Assembly: GCA_003819755.1 (NCBI GenBank)
Contig: RPQK01000406.1
Coordinates: 1-6,972, forward strand
Length of the DNA: 6,972 nucleotides
From: Acidobacteriota bacterium
Lineage (GTDB): Bacteria > Acidobacteriota > UBA6911 > RPQK01
Direction of reading: 5' to 3'
Below, piece by piece: positions 1 through 6,778 of this stretch; position 1 is the first letter of the stretch; every line of letters starts with the position of its first letter. The notes under the pieces are model-generated. The model did not search any database, had not been told where the DNA came from, and was given only the letters and a program-made list of their open reading frames with translations. The translations under genes were made by a program, and so were the position numbers.

Positions 1-921
1 ATTGCCAACACTCTCAGGACCACCATCGGCGGCACACGTGCCACCATGTTTCGCGAACACGGCGACGAGTTTGAGGTGCTTGTACGGTATGGCGAAACCG
101 ACCGGAAGAATCTGGACAAGGTCCTTGATACCCCTATCCAGACGCCATCCGGCAAAGTGATTCCCCTGCGCAGCCTGGTCAGCCTCGCGCCTGCGGAAGG
201 GCCGATTGAAATCGAACGCAAGAACAACGAACGCAACATTATCGTCAGCGCTAACCTCGCCGACCGTGACCTGGGGAGCGTCATCGAGGATCTGCAAGCC
301 CGCCTCCGGGAGCTGTCAGTCCCGCTCGACTTCGCCGTGCTCCTCGGGGCGGAGTACGAGGAGCAGCAGAGAGCTTTCAACGACCTGATCATGAGCATGA
401 TTCTAGCGATTGTTCTGGTGTACCTGGTCATGGTCGCGCAGTTCGAGTCCTTCCGTTACCCGTTTATCATCATGTTCTCGATTCCGCTCGCGCTCGTAGG
501 TGTCGTGTTGGCGCTCGTTCTCACCAACACGACGTTCAACATGCAGGGCTTTATCGGGGCCATCATGCTTGCCGGCATCGTCGTCAATAACGCGATCGTT
601 CTCGTCGACTACACGAACCTGTTGCGCCGCGAGCATAATTACTCGCTGCGTCAGGCGTTGGAAGTCAGCGGCAGACGCCGCTTGCGGCCGATCCTGATGA
701 CCACGCTGACCACAGTTCTTGGCTTGGTTCCTATGGCCCTTGGCATCGGCGAAGGTTCGGAGCTTCAAGTCCCGATGGCGCGCGTGGTCATTGGTGGGTT
801 GTTGTCCTCCACGCTGATCACGCTGATCTTCATTCCCACGGTTTACATGATGTTTGAAGCCAAGCGAGTCAAGGAAGAAGCGGCCGAGATGGTCGCCGAG
901 GCCGAACCGGCGAAAGGATGA
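1..921 (+). CDS. RND efflux transporter, inner-membrane permease subunit (C-terminal part; 5' end outside window)
   Basis: The frame is open from base 1, so the ATG at 46 is an internal methionine, not a start. The 306 visible residues are the end of an AcrB/HAE1-type RND permease, which normally has about 1,030-1,070 residues. Such proteins form inner-membrane trimers that export substrates by proton exchange, working with a periplasmic adaptor and an outer-membrane channel. Visible are the end of the second periplasmic porter region (residues 1-125) and five hydrophobic segments matching TM8-TM12 (about 128-147, 154-175, 183-203, 229-248, 262-285). The TM10 motif GIVVNNAIVLVDY and the TM11 entry RRRLRPILMTT are family hallmarks. 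The residue I align with AcrB Lys940 is Asn196, a variant common in one RND subgroup. The protein ends in a short charged, Ala/Glu-rich cytoplasmic tail. Substrate cannot be told. Adaptor and channel genes are not in view. Confidence 0.95.
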   Translation: MANTLRTTIGGTRATMFREHGDEFEVLVRYGETDRKNLDKVLDTPIQTPSGKVIPLRSLVSLAPAEGPIEIERKNNERNIIVSANLADRDLGSVIEDLQARLRELSVPLDFAVLLGAEYEEQQRAFNDLIMSMILAIVLVYLVMVAQFESFRYPFIIMFSIPLALVGVVLALVLTNTTFNMQGFIGAIMLAGIVVNNAIVLVDYTNLLRREHNYSLRQALEVSGRRRLRPILMTTLTTVLGLVPMALGIGEGSELQVPMARVVIGGLLSSTLITLIFIPTVYMMFEAKRVKEEAAEMVAEAEPAKG

Positions 922-931
922 CAGGTTGACA

Positions 932-1029
932 GTGACAGAAAAGGACCTCAAAGACCCCAAGGACCCCAAGGACCGGCGGAATCAACGTCCTTGGGGTCCT
1001 TGAGGTCCTTGAGGTCTTTGAGGTGTCAC
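932..1029. terminator. Long nonamer-repeat hairpin between convergent genes, possible bidirectional terminator
   Basis: The left arm (941-973) is 3.7 copies of a 9-bp unit close to AAGGACCCC. The right arm (987-1019, continuing to 1025) is about 4 copies of the complementary unit GTCCTTGAG/GTCCTTGGG. The arms pair over 33 positions with 2 mismatches and 1 G-U wobble around a 13-nt loop. GTGACA (932-937) and TGTCAC (1024-1029) extend the stem beyond a small internal loop. It begins 10 nt after the RND stop and its outer stem contains the TGA stop of the malectin gene (1026-1028), so both convergent transcripts carry it at their 3' end. There is no T-tract on either strand, so classical intrinsic termination is uncertain; Rho-blocking or transcript stabilisation are alternatives. 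Confidence 0.6.
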
Positions 1030-2636
1030 CTCGTCGTCTGTTCCGCGGGCTCCTGAATGATCTCCACGGCGTTCACGAGCGCGTAGTTTGTGACGGGCTG
1101 GAAATTGAAGACCAGCTTGCCTTGGGCGTTCGCTTCCAGCCCGTGGAACTCTTTCATCAGGGCCCGGTCCGATCCTCCTGCTTCCACGAAAACGTCGAAG
1201 TGCTTCAAGAGAATCACACCGTTACAGTAAACGTCGAAGATCCGGCTGCCTGGGCCGCCTTTGCCCAGGTTGTCGCGCCCGAAGTAGGCCTCCCGGAAAT
1301 GAAGGCGAGCGGTGTAGCTGCCGGGAGCCACAGGAATGCAATAGGTGAAGTTGCCGAACCTCTCGCTGCCGTAAATCTGGGGTGAATCGCTGCCTGTAAC
1401 GCGCTCCGAATAGCTGACCCGCCGTCCGCCGGCGAAATAACGGTCGGCTCCCCACAGAGTCCGGTCCGTCGAATAGACCGGGAAAGAGCTCGTCGTTATC
1501 TGGATCGGCCGGATGCGTCCCGGTATGCCAGGCAGGATTTCGATAGCGTTCAGGATGGGCTGGCTCTTGCGCGGCTTAAGACGCAGATGAAGAGCGCCGT
1601 CCGCGGACGGTGTTACATCGGTCAACACCTTGATGTCAGCGGTTCTTGCCCCGCCGGCGTCGGCGATAATGTCGAAAATGGACAGGGTTGGCTGGCCATT
1701 TACAAACAAGTCGAAGAGCCTGGTTGTCTCGCCTCCGCCTTCAGTCTGGTCCGCCCCGTAGAGGATTGGTTCGGCGAAATAGAGCCGCACTTCATAGATA
1801 TCCGGGTTAAGGGGAATGTCGTAGGAGAAGTCTCCTTCCCGGCCAGTCTGCCAGATTGCCGGATCTTCGGCCCGGGAAATTGGAACGGTGGTGGAGAACG
1901 GCCGGCCGCCCGCGAAGAATCGGTCTCCGCCCCAGATCCTTCCGACTTGATCAATATACCGGCTTGCCGAATTGCCGCACAAAATCCGCACTTCTTCACC
2001 GGGCAACCCGGGAACCGATGAAACCGGGAGTGGCGACGGGTCCGCCTGAGAAGAGGGAGGGCCCGACCAACGGACACTCAGAACCGACAAGGACAGGATA
2101 AGGACCATCAGGCCGGCAAGCGAGTAAACCGGAGCAGGGATTCCGCGGCGCGAATTTGGCCGGTTCCCATTCAGGGGGGCGATCGGTCGGGGATGTCCGG
2201 GCGACTCATGCACAGGTGCGGGCTGCGACGGAGAGGATGCGCTTGCAGGCGTAACTGCCCGGTCGGCAATCGCGAGCGGCGCCCCTCCGTTGTCTCCTTG
2301 CGCTTGGTCGCAGAGCTCGAACACCGGCACGTACTGCCCCTTGGGCAGCCAAATCTTGATGGCGTGATTTCTCCCCTCGTTCCGGTAGTACTTGAGCAGG
2401 CGAAGCCTCAGGCGATTCGCGTCGACCCGCACAATCGGATCCCGCTTGGGCTCAAAGGTATCCGGTCGGCCGAAAGCCTCCAAAGCAATCGTATATTCTT
2501 TGATCTGATCGGTTTCGCCCCGGAAATGTTTCTCGCACACATAGGACAGAAACGTGACGAGAGTCGGGGCACGGGATAAGTATCTCGACGACAAGACGCC
2601 GGCGAGTTCCGCCCGCATCTCATCGACTCTTGGCAT
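1026..2636 (-). CDS. Predicted transmembrane one-component regulator with N-terminal winged-helix-like domain and two periplasmic malectin domains
   Basis: Numbering is from the ATG at 2636 (536 residues). Residues 5-106 match a domain widespread in Acidobacteria and in some cyclase/TPR proteins, with RDPIVRV (65-71), an Arg/Leu-rich helix and a wing-like LPKGQYVPVF (97-106). I infer OmpR/CadC-like DNA binding. A Pro/Ser-rich linker (about 110-166) leads to one membrane helix (167-189), preceded by Arg163-Arg164, which favours N-in/C-out topology. Two malectin-like beta-sandwiches follow (about 215-369 and 386-529); each opens with W-G-(G/A)-D-R-(F/Y)-F-A-G-G and closes with a (L/V)NAIEI/VNAVEI-type strand. 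Malectin domains bind glucose-type oligosaccharides. The frame is open to a TTG at 2717, but that TTGACA reads as a -35 box and has no Shine-Dalgarno, so I prefer the ATG at 2636; GTG at 2657 (GGAG 4 nt upstream) and ATG at 2618 remain possible. It is divergent from the TonB receptor. Ligand and target promoters are unknown. Confidence 0.85.
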   Translation of the reverse strand: MPRVDEMRAELAGVLSSRYLSRAPTLVTFLSYVCEKHFRGETDQIKEYTIALEAFGRPDTFEPKRDPIVRVDANRLRLRLLKYYRNEGRNHAIKIWLPKGQYVPVFELCDQAQGDNGGAPLAIADRAVTPASASSPSQPAPVHESPGHPRPIAPLNGNRPNSRRGIPAPVYSLAGLMVLILSLSVLSVRWSGPPSSQADPSPLPVSSVPGLPGEEVRILCGNSASRYIDQVGRIWGGDRFFAGGRPFSTTVPISRAEDPAIWQTGREGDFSYDIPLNPDIYEVRLYFAEPILYGADQTEGGGETTRLFDLFVNGQPTLSIFDIIADAGGARTADIKVLTDVTPSADGALHLRLKPRKSQPILNAIEILPGIPGRIRPIQITTSSFPVYSTDRTLWGADRYFAGGRRVSYSERVTGSDSPQIYGSERFGNFTYCIPVAPGSYTARLHFREAYFGRDNLGKGGPGSRIFDVYCNGVILLKHFDVFVEAGGSDRALMKEFHGLEANAQGKLVFNFQPVTNYALVNAVEIIQEPAEQTTR

Positions 2637-2674
2637 GTCTCGGTTTGAAGGCGCCACAACGCTCCAATCCGAGC

Positions 2675-2688
2675 CTGGGGTAACCCAG
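2675..2688. promoter_or_regulatory. Operator-like palindrome at the predicted +1 of the malectin regulator
   Basis: CTGGGGTAACCCAG has 5-bp arms (CTGGG/CCCAG) around GTAA. It lies directly downstream of the predicted -10 box and covers the predicted transcription start, a classic repressor position. It contains GGGGTAA (2677-2683), which recurs at 2719-2725 and inverted at 2801-2807. An operator role, possibly autoregulation, is inference. Confidence 0.35.
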
Positions 2689-2717
2689 TTTTTATCATCG
2701 TGCCCTGGCTCTGTCAA
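2689..2717 (-). promoter_or_regulatory. Sigma70-like promoter for the malectin regulator
   Basis: On the minus strand a perfect -35 box TTGACA (2717-2712) is followed by a 17-nt spacer and the -10-like hexamer TAAAAA (2694-2689, 4 of 6 consensus bases). The predicted start of transcription is near 2682, giving a leader of about 45 nt before the ATG at 2636. The boxes lie inside the longest open frame, which argues that the TTG start at 2717 is not used. Assigned by eye, so the -10 could also be GATAAA with a 15-nt spacer. Confidence 0.5.
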
Positions 2718-2718
2718 G

Positions 2719-2807
2719 GGGGTAAATGGTTAACTTGTTGGTGGCCCACGGGTAGTCGCCGCGTTGCTAACTTCCTTTCCGCTGTGCTGCTAACACCCCT
2801 TTACCCC
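2719..2807. promoter_or_regulatory. Inverted GGGGTAAA / TTTACCCC pair in the divergent control region
   Basis: GGGGTAAA (2719-2726) and TTTACCCC (2800-2807) are exact reverse complements, with related flanks (GGTTAAC after the first, GCTAACACC before the second). The first lies immediately upstream of the -35 box of the malectin gene. The second lies about 29 bp upstream of the best -10 candidate of the receptor gene. Between them, TGCTAAC occurs twice 23 bp apart (2765-2771, 2788-2794). This suits a shared regulator acting on both divergent genes, but it is pattern evidence only. Confidence 0.3.
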
Positions 2808-2835
2808 TCTTTACTTGCTCTGCTGCTCGAGTAGT

Positions 2836-2841
2836 TATAAA
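2836..2841 (+). promoter_or_regulatory. Candidate -10 box for the TonB-dependent receptor gene
   Basis: TATAAA matches 5 of 6 consensus bases and sits in the only AT-rich patch of the leader. The upstream hexamers are poor: TTGCTC (2815-2820) is 15 nt away and TTTACT (2810-2815) is 20 nt away, so an activator or an alternative sigma factor may be needed. It would give a leader of about 95 nt. Confidence 0.35.
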
Positions 2842-2928
2842 AACGCACTCGGGCTTCCCAGGCCAGAATTGGAATTGGTGTGGTTCCTCTCGGTATCCGC
2901 AGTTCAAACAGCACCAAGTGTCATGTGT

Positions 2929-2935
2929 AAGGAGG
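2929..2935 (+). promoter_or_regulatory. Strong Shine-Dalgarno for the TonB-dependent receptor
   Basis: AAGGAGG is a near-perfect anti-16S match, followed by GAGGAG and 8 nt in total before the ATG at 2944. It fixes this start and suggests high translation, as expected for an abundant outer-membrane protein. The malectin gene lacks a comparable site. Confidence 0.9.
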
Positions 2936-2943
2936 AGGAGTAG

Positions 2944-5900
2944 ATGAGAAGAAGCAATGTTTTTATCGTGGCTGTGCTCCTGATGCTGCCGCTCATGCCC
3001 GCGGTTTTCGGGCAGGCGCAGTTGATCAGCGGCACGGTCGTAGACCAGTCAGGTGGTGTCTTGCCTGGGGCCACGGTTCAGGTTATTGACCAAAACAAAA
3101 GCAGCCTGGTTCGTGAACTGGTCACCGATGAAGCCGGACGCTTCCAGGCCCTGAACATTCAGCCTGGCTTGTACACCATTAAGGTCGAAATGACCGGTTT
3201 TCAGACCCTGAACCTGTCGGATGTGAAGCTCGATGTCAACAACAAGATGGACATCGGCAAGCTGACGATGAAGGTCGGCGAGGTGGCTACGGTCGTTTCG
3301 GTCACCGGCGAAATCCCGGCCGTTCAGACCAACACCATGGAGAAGTCCTTCTTTGTGGAGCAGAAGCAGGTCGCGGAGCTCCCGATGAACGGACGCAACT
3401 GGACCGCGCTGATGAGGACGGTTCCGGGCGTTACCATGGGCAACCGCTCCAACCTGGACTTGACGTTCAACGACGCCAGCCAGATGCACGTCGGCGGCGG
3501 CCGCGGTTCCCAAAACAACTTTTACTTGGACGGCACACCGAACCTGGATGTCGGTGACAACCAGTCCCAGTACACCCAGCCCTCGATCGACTCGGTTGCC
3601 GAGTTTCGCGTGCAGATGAGCACGTTCAACGCGGAATACGGGCGCAACTCGGGTATGGTCGTTGCCGTCCAGACCAAGTCAGGCGGCAGCGATTTCCACG
3701 GCAGCTTGTACGAGTATGCCCGTAACGATTGGTTCGACGCTGTTAACCCGGCCAAGTACCGCAGACAGCCGACCGACCCACCGAACAAACGTGAGAAGGA
3801 CATCCTGAACCGCCATCAGTTCGGCGGCAACATCAGCGGCTGGATTCCCTTCCCGAAGCTCTCCACGAGCGACACCAAGAGATTATTCTTCTTCTACAAC
3901 CGCGAGATGACACGCCAGCTGCAAAGCGGCGCCGGGAGCGCCTATACGGACCTTCCGGGTCCGGGCATCCTGGGTGGCGACTTCCGGGATATGCTGCTCG
4001 ACACCAACATGCAGTATGCGCCGCAGTTCAAGAACGGCACGATCTTCCAGCCCGGATCAGTCAAGCGCGACGGCGCCGGCAACATCATTGACGGCGTCCC
4101 GATGCCCAACAATACGATCCCGCAGAGCCAGTGGGTGGCTGCTTCCGCGAATTATCTGAAGCTCTTCAAGCCCCCCTTCATGCCGGACCTCGCGTCTTTG
4201 CCCGATGCCCCGCGCAAGGGCTTCAAGCGCTACTATTACATCTCACCCAACAAGTTCAACAAGGATCAGGACCTGCTGCGCATTGACTACATGATCAATG
4301 ACAACACCACGTCCTACTTCCGCTGGGTCAACGACGACCAGTGGGAGCGCCTGGCGGGCGCCATCTGGGGAAGCCAGCCTTTCCCGATCGCTCCTCAGGA
4401 AAGACCGAAGCCGGGAAGCTCTTGGTCCTGGAGCTTGATCAAGGCTTTCACTCCGAAAGTCTCGAGCGAGACCATCCTGGCCTACATGCACCAGTCGCAG
4501 GAACTGCGGCCAATGGATCCGGAGTCGGTCTCCATGACCGGCGTCGGCGTCAGTTATCAGCAGTTGTACCCGCTATCCAACCGTTACGGCATTGTTCCGA
4601 ATTTTAATGCGGGCAACAACATCCGGATGGACTGGGGCGACCCAGGCTGGCACAATGACGGCAAGGATTACTCGGTCACCGAGAACGTCTCCTGGTTCAC
4701 CGGCGCCCACACCATGAAGTTCGGGTTCCACTACAACCGGGACAACAAGAAGCAGACCGGCACTTGGCCGATTCAGGGAAGCATCGATTTCCAGCCCGGA
4801 TCCGTCATGAAGGAAAACGATACCAACAACGGTATTTCCAACATGATGCTGGGCCTGTATCGCACGTACAGCCAGGCCAGTGCTCACATTTACCCGTACT
4901 TCCGGTTCCAGTCCTGGGAAGCCTTTGCCCAGGACAGCTGGAAAATGTCGCCGCGCTTCACCATGGAGTACGGCATCCGTTTCCAGCGCACCACTCCCAC
5001 GTACACCTACAAAAGGAAAGACGGGGTCGCAGGAGTTGACGAAGGCACTTTCGACACCTGGAGCGTTGATATATCGAAGTATGATCGTTCCAAAGCTCCG
5101 GTCATCAACTTGGGCACCGGCCGTTTCGACAGCAATCCGTTGAACGCTTTGCTGGCGAATGGTCTGGTGAACGATCTGATGCCGGGTGTCCCGCGTGGTT
5201 TTGCGGACACACTGAATCTGTTCGCCCCGCGCGTCGGTTTTGCCTATGACCTGACCGGTGACGGCAAGACTTCGTTGCGGGCGGGCGCCGGTATCTTCTA
5301 CGAAAGACTTCGTCAGAACAACTTCAACTTCGGCGCCGGCGGCCGGTTCCCGAGTGCCGTCACCTCCAGTGTAGGCCCGGGCCCTGTTACAGACATTCGG
5401 ACTATCACGAATACAGCCGAGCCGACCAACGTTGCTCCTCCGGGATACAACGTCTTCCCGAAAGACAACACGATGCCCCACGTTTATTCCTGGAACCTCG
5501 GGATCCAGCGTGAGCTGAAATCCGGCTTTACCCTTGACGTGTCTTACATGGGTAATGCGGGCAACTACCTGATGGTCCAGCGGGCGATCAACGGCCTCCC
5601 GGCCGGCTACTTCCTGCAGAACCCGGATGCCAGCAAGAACGTTAACTACCGGAACGATGCGCTCCGGCAGTACTACGGCTTCGGCGGCCTGACGGCTGTC
5701 GAGACCAGTGGCCTGTCCGAGTACCATGGCTTCCTGGCCCGCCTGTCGCGCCGTTTCTCGAACAGCTTCTCCATGAACATCAACTACACATGGTCGAAGG
5801 CATTCGGTGAAGTGGACAACGACGACGGGAACATCAGCAATCCGTTCTGCCGGCACTGCAACTGGGCGCCGCAGAGCTACGACCGTACCCACGTGTTCGT

Positions 5901-6444
5901 GCTCGACTACATCTACCAGCTGCCCGCTTTGTCCCAGAAACTCGGCGGAAACGCCGTCCTGGGCGGAGTCTTGGACAACTGGCAGATCAGCGGCATCACC
6001 GAGTTCTCGACCGGTCTGCCGACGACAATCAATTCCAACGGTGGCATGTACGGTTTGGACCTCCAGACCCAGCGTGCTATCGTGGTCGGAGACTACAAGG
6101 CGAAGCGTTCCCAGGGTATCTGGTTCGATCCGGATGCCTTCCAGCGGCCGCAGGACGCCACGTGGGGTCTGGGACGCAACTCCTTCAGGTTCCCGGGCGT
6201 GAACAACTGGGACGTCGTTATCCAGAAGTTCTTCCCGCTGGGTATCAATGAGCAGTCGAAGTTGAATCTCCGCGTGGAGATGTACAATTTCTTCAACCAT
6301 ACCCAGGTTTGGACCGTCGGCACCGGTTTCGCGGGCGACAATCCCGGCAGCGGGATTTCGGCCAATAACCGGGGCTCTTTCGGCATCCCGAACGGCTTCC
6401 GCGATCCGAGGACCCTGCAGGTTGGTCTGAAGGTCACCTTCTAG
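2944..6444 (+). CDS. Oar-like TonB-dependent outer-membrane receptor with N-terminal carboxypeptidase-regulatory-like domain
   Basis: This is a complete 1,166-residue protein, usual for the acidobacterial Oar-like family. A signal peptide (Arg2-Arg3, hydrophobic core 6-21, likely cleavage between 23 and 25) directs export. Residues 26-110 form a carboxypeptidase-regulatory-like beta-sandwich (start ISGTVVDQSGGVLPGATV, then GRFQALNIQPGLYTIKVEMTGF). The plug follows at about 127-245, with LPMNGRNWTALMRTVPGV (147-163), FYLDGTPN and AEYGRNSGMVVAVQTKSGG. The rest is the beta-barrel, ending with RTLQVGLKVTF, whose terminal Phe is the BAM recognition signal. Family members move ligands across the outer membrane using TonB energy; many acidobacterial paralogs sit beside carbohydrate functions, but substrate cannot be read here. 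No clear TonB box was found. A CxxC pair (Cys969, Cys972) lies in a predicted loop. The gene has its own strong ribosome binding site and terminator, so it is probably monocistronic. Confidence 0.95.
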   Translation: MRRSNVFIVAVLLMLPLMPAVFGQAQLISGTVVDQSGGVLPGATVQVIDQNKSSLVRELVTDEAGRFQALNIQPGLYTIKVEMTGFQTLNLSDVKLDVNNKMDIGKLTMKVGEVATVVSVTGEIPAVQTNTMEKSFFVEQKQVAELPMNGRNWTALMRTVPGVTMGNRSNLDLTFNDASQMHVGGGRGSQNNFYLDGTPNLDVGDNQSQYTQPSIDSVAEFRVQMSTFNAEYGRNSGMVVAVQTKSGGSDFHGSLYEYARNDWFDAVNPAKYRRQPTDPPNKREKDILNRHQFGGNISGWIPFPKLSTSDTKRLFFFYNREMTRQLQSGAGSAYTDLPGPGILGGDFRDMLLDTNMQYAPQFKNGTIFQPGSVKRDGAGNIIDGVPMPNNTIPQSQWVAASANYLKLFKPPFMPDLASLPDAPRKGFKRYYYISPNKFNKDQDLLRIDYMINDNTTSYFRWVNDDQWERLAGAIWGSQPFPIAPQERPKPGSSWSWSLIKAFTPKVSSETILAYMHQSQELRPMDPESVSMTGVGVSYQQLYPLSNRYGIVPNFNAGNNIRMDWGDPGWHNDGKDYSVTENVSWFTGAHTMKFGFHYNRDNKKQTGTWPIQGSIDFQPGSVMKENDTNNGISNMMLGLYRTYSQASAHIYPYFRFQSWEAFAQDSWKMSPRFTMEYGIRFQRTTPTYTYKRKDGVAGVDEGTFDTWSVDISKYDRSKAPVINLGTGRFDSNPLNALLANGLVNDLMPGVPRGFADTLNLFAPRVGFAYDLTGDGKTSLRAGAGIFYERLRQNNFNFGAGGRFPSAVTSSVGPGPVTDIRTITNTAEPTNVAPPGYNVFPKDNTMPHVYSWNLGIQRELKSGFTLDVSYMGNAGNYLMVQRAINGLPAGYFLQNPDASKNVNYRNDALRQYYGFGGLTAVETSGLSEYHGFLARLSRRFSNSFSMNINYTWSKAFGEVDNDDGNISNPFCRHCNWAPQSYDRTHVFVLDYIYQLPALSQKLGGNAVLGGVLDNWQISGITEFSTGLPTTINSNGGMYGLDLQTQRAIVVGDYKAKRSQGIWFDPDAFQRPQDATWGLGRNSFRFPGVNNWDVVIQKFFPLGINEQSKLNLRVEMYNFFNHTQVWTVGTGFAGDNPGSGISANNRGSFGIPNGFRDPRTLQVGLKVTF

Positions 6445-6455
6445 TCCCTCAGCCT

Positions 6456-6470
6456 CCAGTCTTCGACTGG
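6456..6470. repeat. Small hairpin preceding the receptor terminator
   Basis: CCAGTC (6456-6461) and GACTGG (6465-6470) form a 6-bp stem with a TTC loop, directly adjoining the A-tract of the main terminator. It may support termination or protect the 3' end of the receptor mRNA. Confidence 0.5.
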
Positions 6471-6510
6471 AAAACAAAAAAGGCCGGCTTCAAGCCGGCC
6501 TTTTTGTTTT
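6471..6510. terminator. Bidirectional Rho-independent terminator of the receptor gene
   Basis: GGCCGGC (6482-6488), loop TTCAA, GCCGGCC (6494-6500) form a fully GC stem. It is followed by TTTTTGTTTT (6501-6510) and preceded by AAAACAAAAAA (6471-6481), so it works on both strands and the A/T tracts can extend the pairing. It starts 26 nt after the receptor stop codon. Confidence 0.93.
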
Positions 6511-6615
6511 GGGGCTTTCGAGCGCCTTGCCCGTGGACTCGGTCCATTCGGAGTGTGGGGGCAGGAGTTGACCATGCCAGCCCCTTAGCCTCATTGGTTT
6601 GCCCAGGCACGTATT

Positions 6616-6658
6616 CCGGCATGGCCGGCGGGTACAAAAGCGGTGGCATGGCCACCGC
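6616..6658. repeat. Twin hairpins sharing a GGCATGGCC core
   Basis: CCGGC-ATG-GCCGG (6616-6628) and GCGGTGGC-ATG-GCCACCGC (6640-6658) are two inverted repeats with 5- and 8-bp stems and the same ATG loop. Their GGCATGGCC cores are 27 bp apart. Flanking arms differ while both stay self-complementary, which suggests structure rather than sequence is kept. Confidence 0.6.
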
Positions 6659-6659
6659 A

Positions 6660-6764
6660 CTTTATACGTATCTTGAAGCGGGGTCGGCTTTTAATATGGA
6701 ATGCGGCGGCAGAAGGAGTCCGAGGCTTTATCAGGACTCCTGGGGACCTGATCTTTATACGTAT
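6660..6764. repeat. 12-bp direct repeat CTTTATACGTAT bracketing an ~81-bp segment
   Basis: Exact copies lie at 6660-6671 and 6753-6764, 93 bp apart, each containing the palindrome ATACGTAT. A shorter relative, CACGTATT, lies at 6608-6615. Between the copies is the hairpin at 6714-6741. The AT-rich repeat stands out in a GC-rich setting and may mark the ends of one repeat unit. Confidence 0.6.
6714..6741. repeat. AGGAGTCC / GGACTCCT hairpin
   Basis: AGGAGTCC (6714-6721) and GGACTCCT (6734-6741) form an 8-bp perfect stem with a 12-nt loop, inside the segment bounded by the CTTTATACGTAT repeats. Confidence 0.55.
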
Positions 6765-6778
6765 TTTTCGCCGTTCCA

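Noticed and set aside
403..969. 188-codon minus-strand open frame
   Set aside because: It is antisense to the RND transmembrane region, rich in His/Arg/Asp as expected from reversed membrane codons, and starts inside the nonamer hairpin.
1023..2579. Several plus-strand open frames of 81-144 codons
   Set aside because: They are complements of the malectin regulator, whose domain content is clear, and show no protein-like motifs of their own.
2869..2900. ECF-sigma-like promoter (GGAATT then CGGTATCC) before the receptor
   Set aside because: The match is loose, and no ECF sigma or anti-sigma gene is in view to support it.
4573..6477. 634-codon open frame on the minus strand
   Set aside because: It lies antisense to the well-supported TonB receptor, has no recognisable domain, no upstream ribosome binding site, and runs into the terminator region. 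Long antisense frames are expected opposite GC-rich genes.
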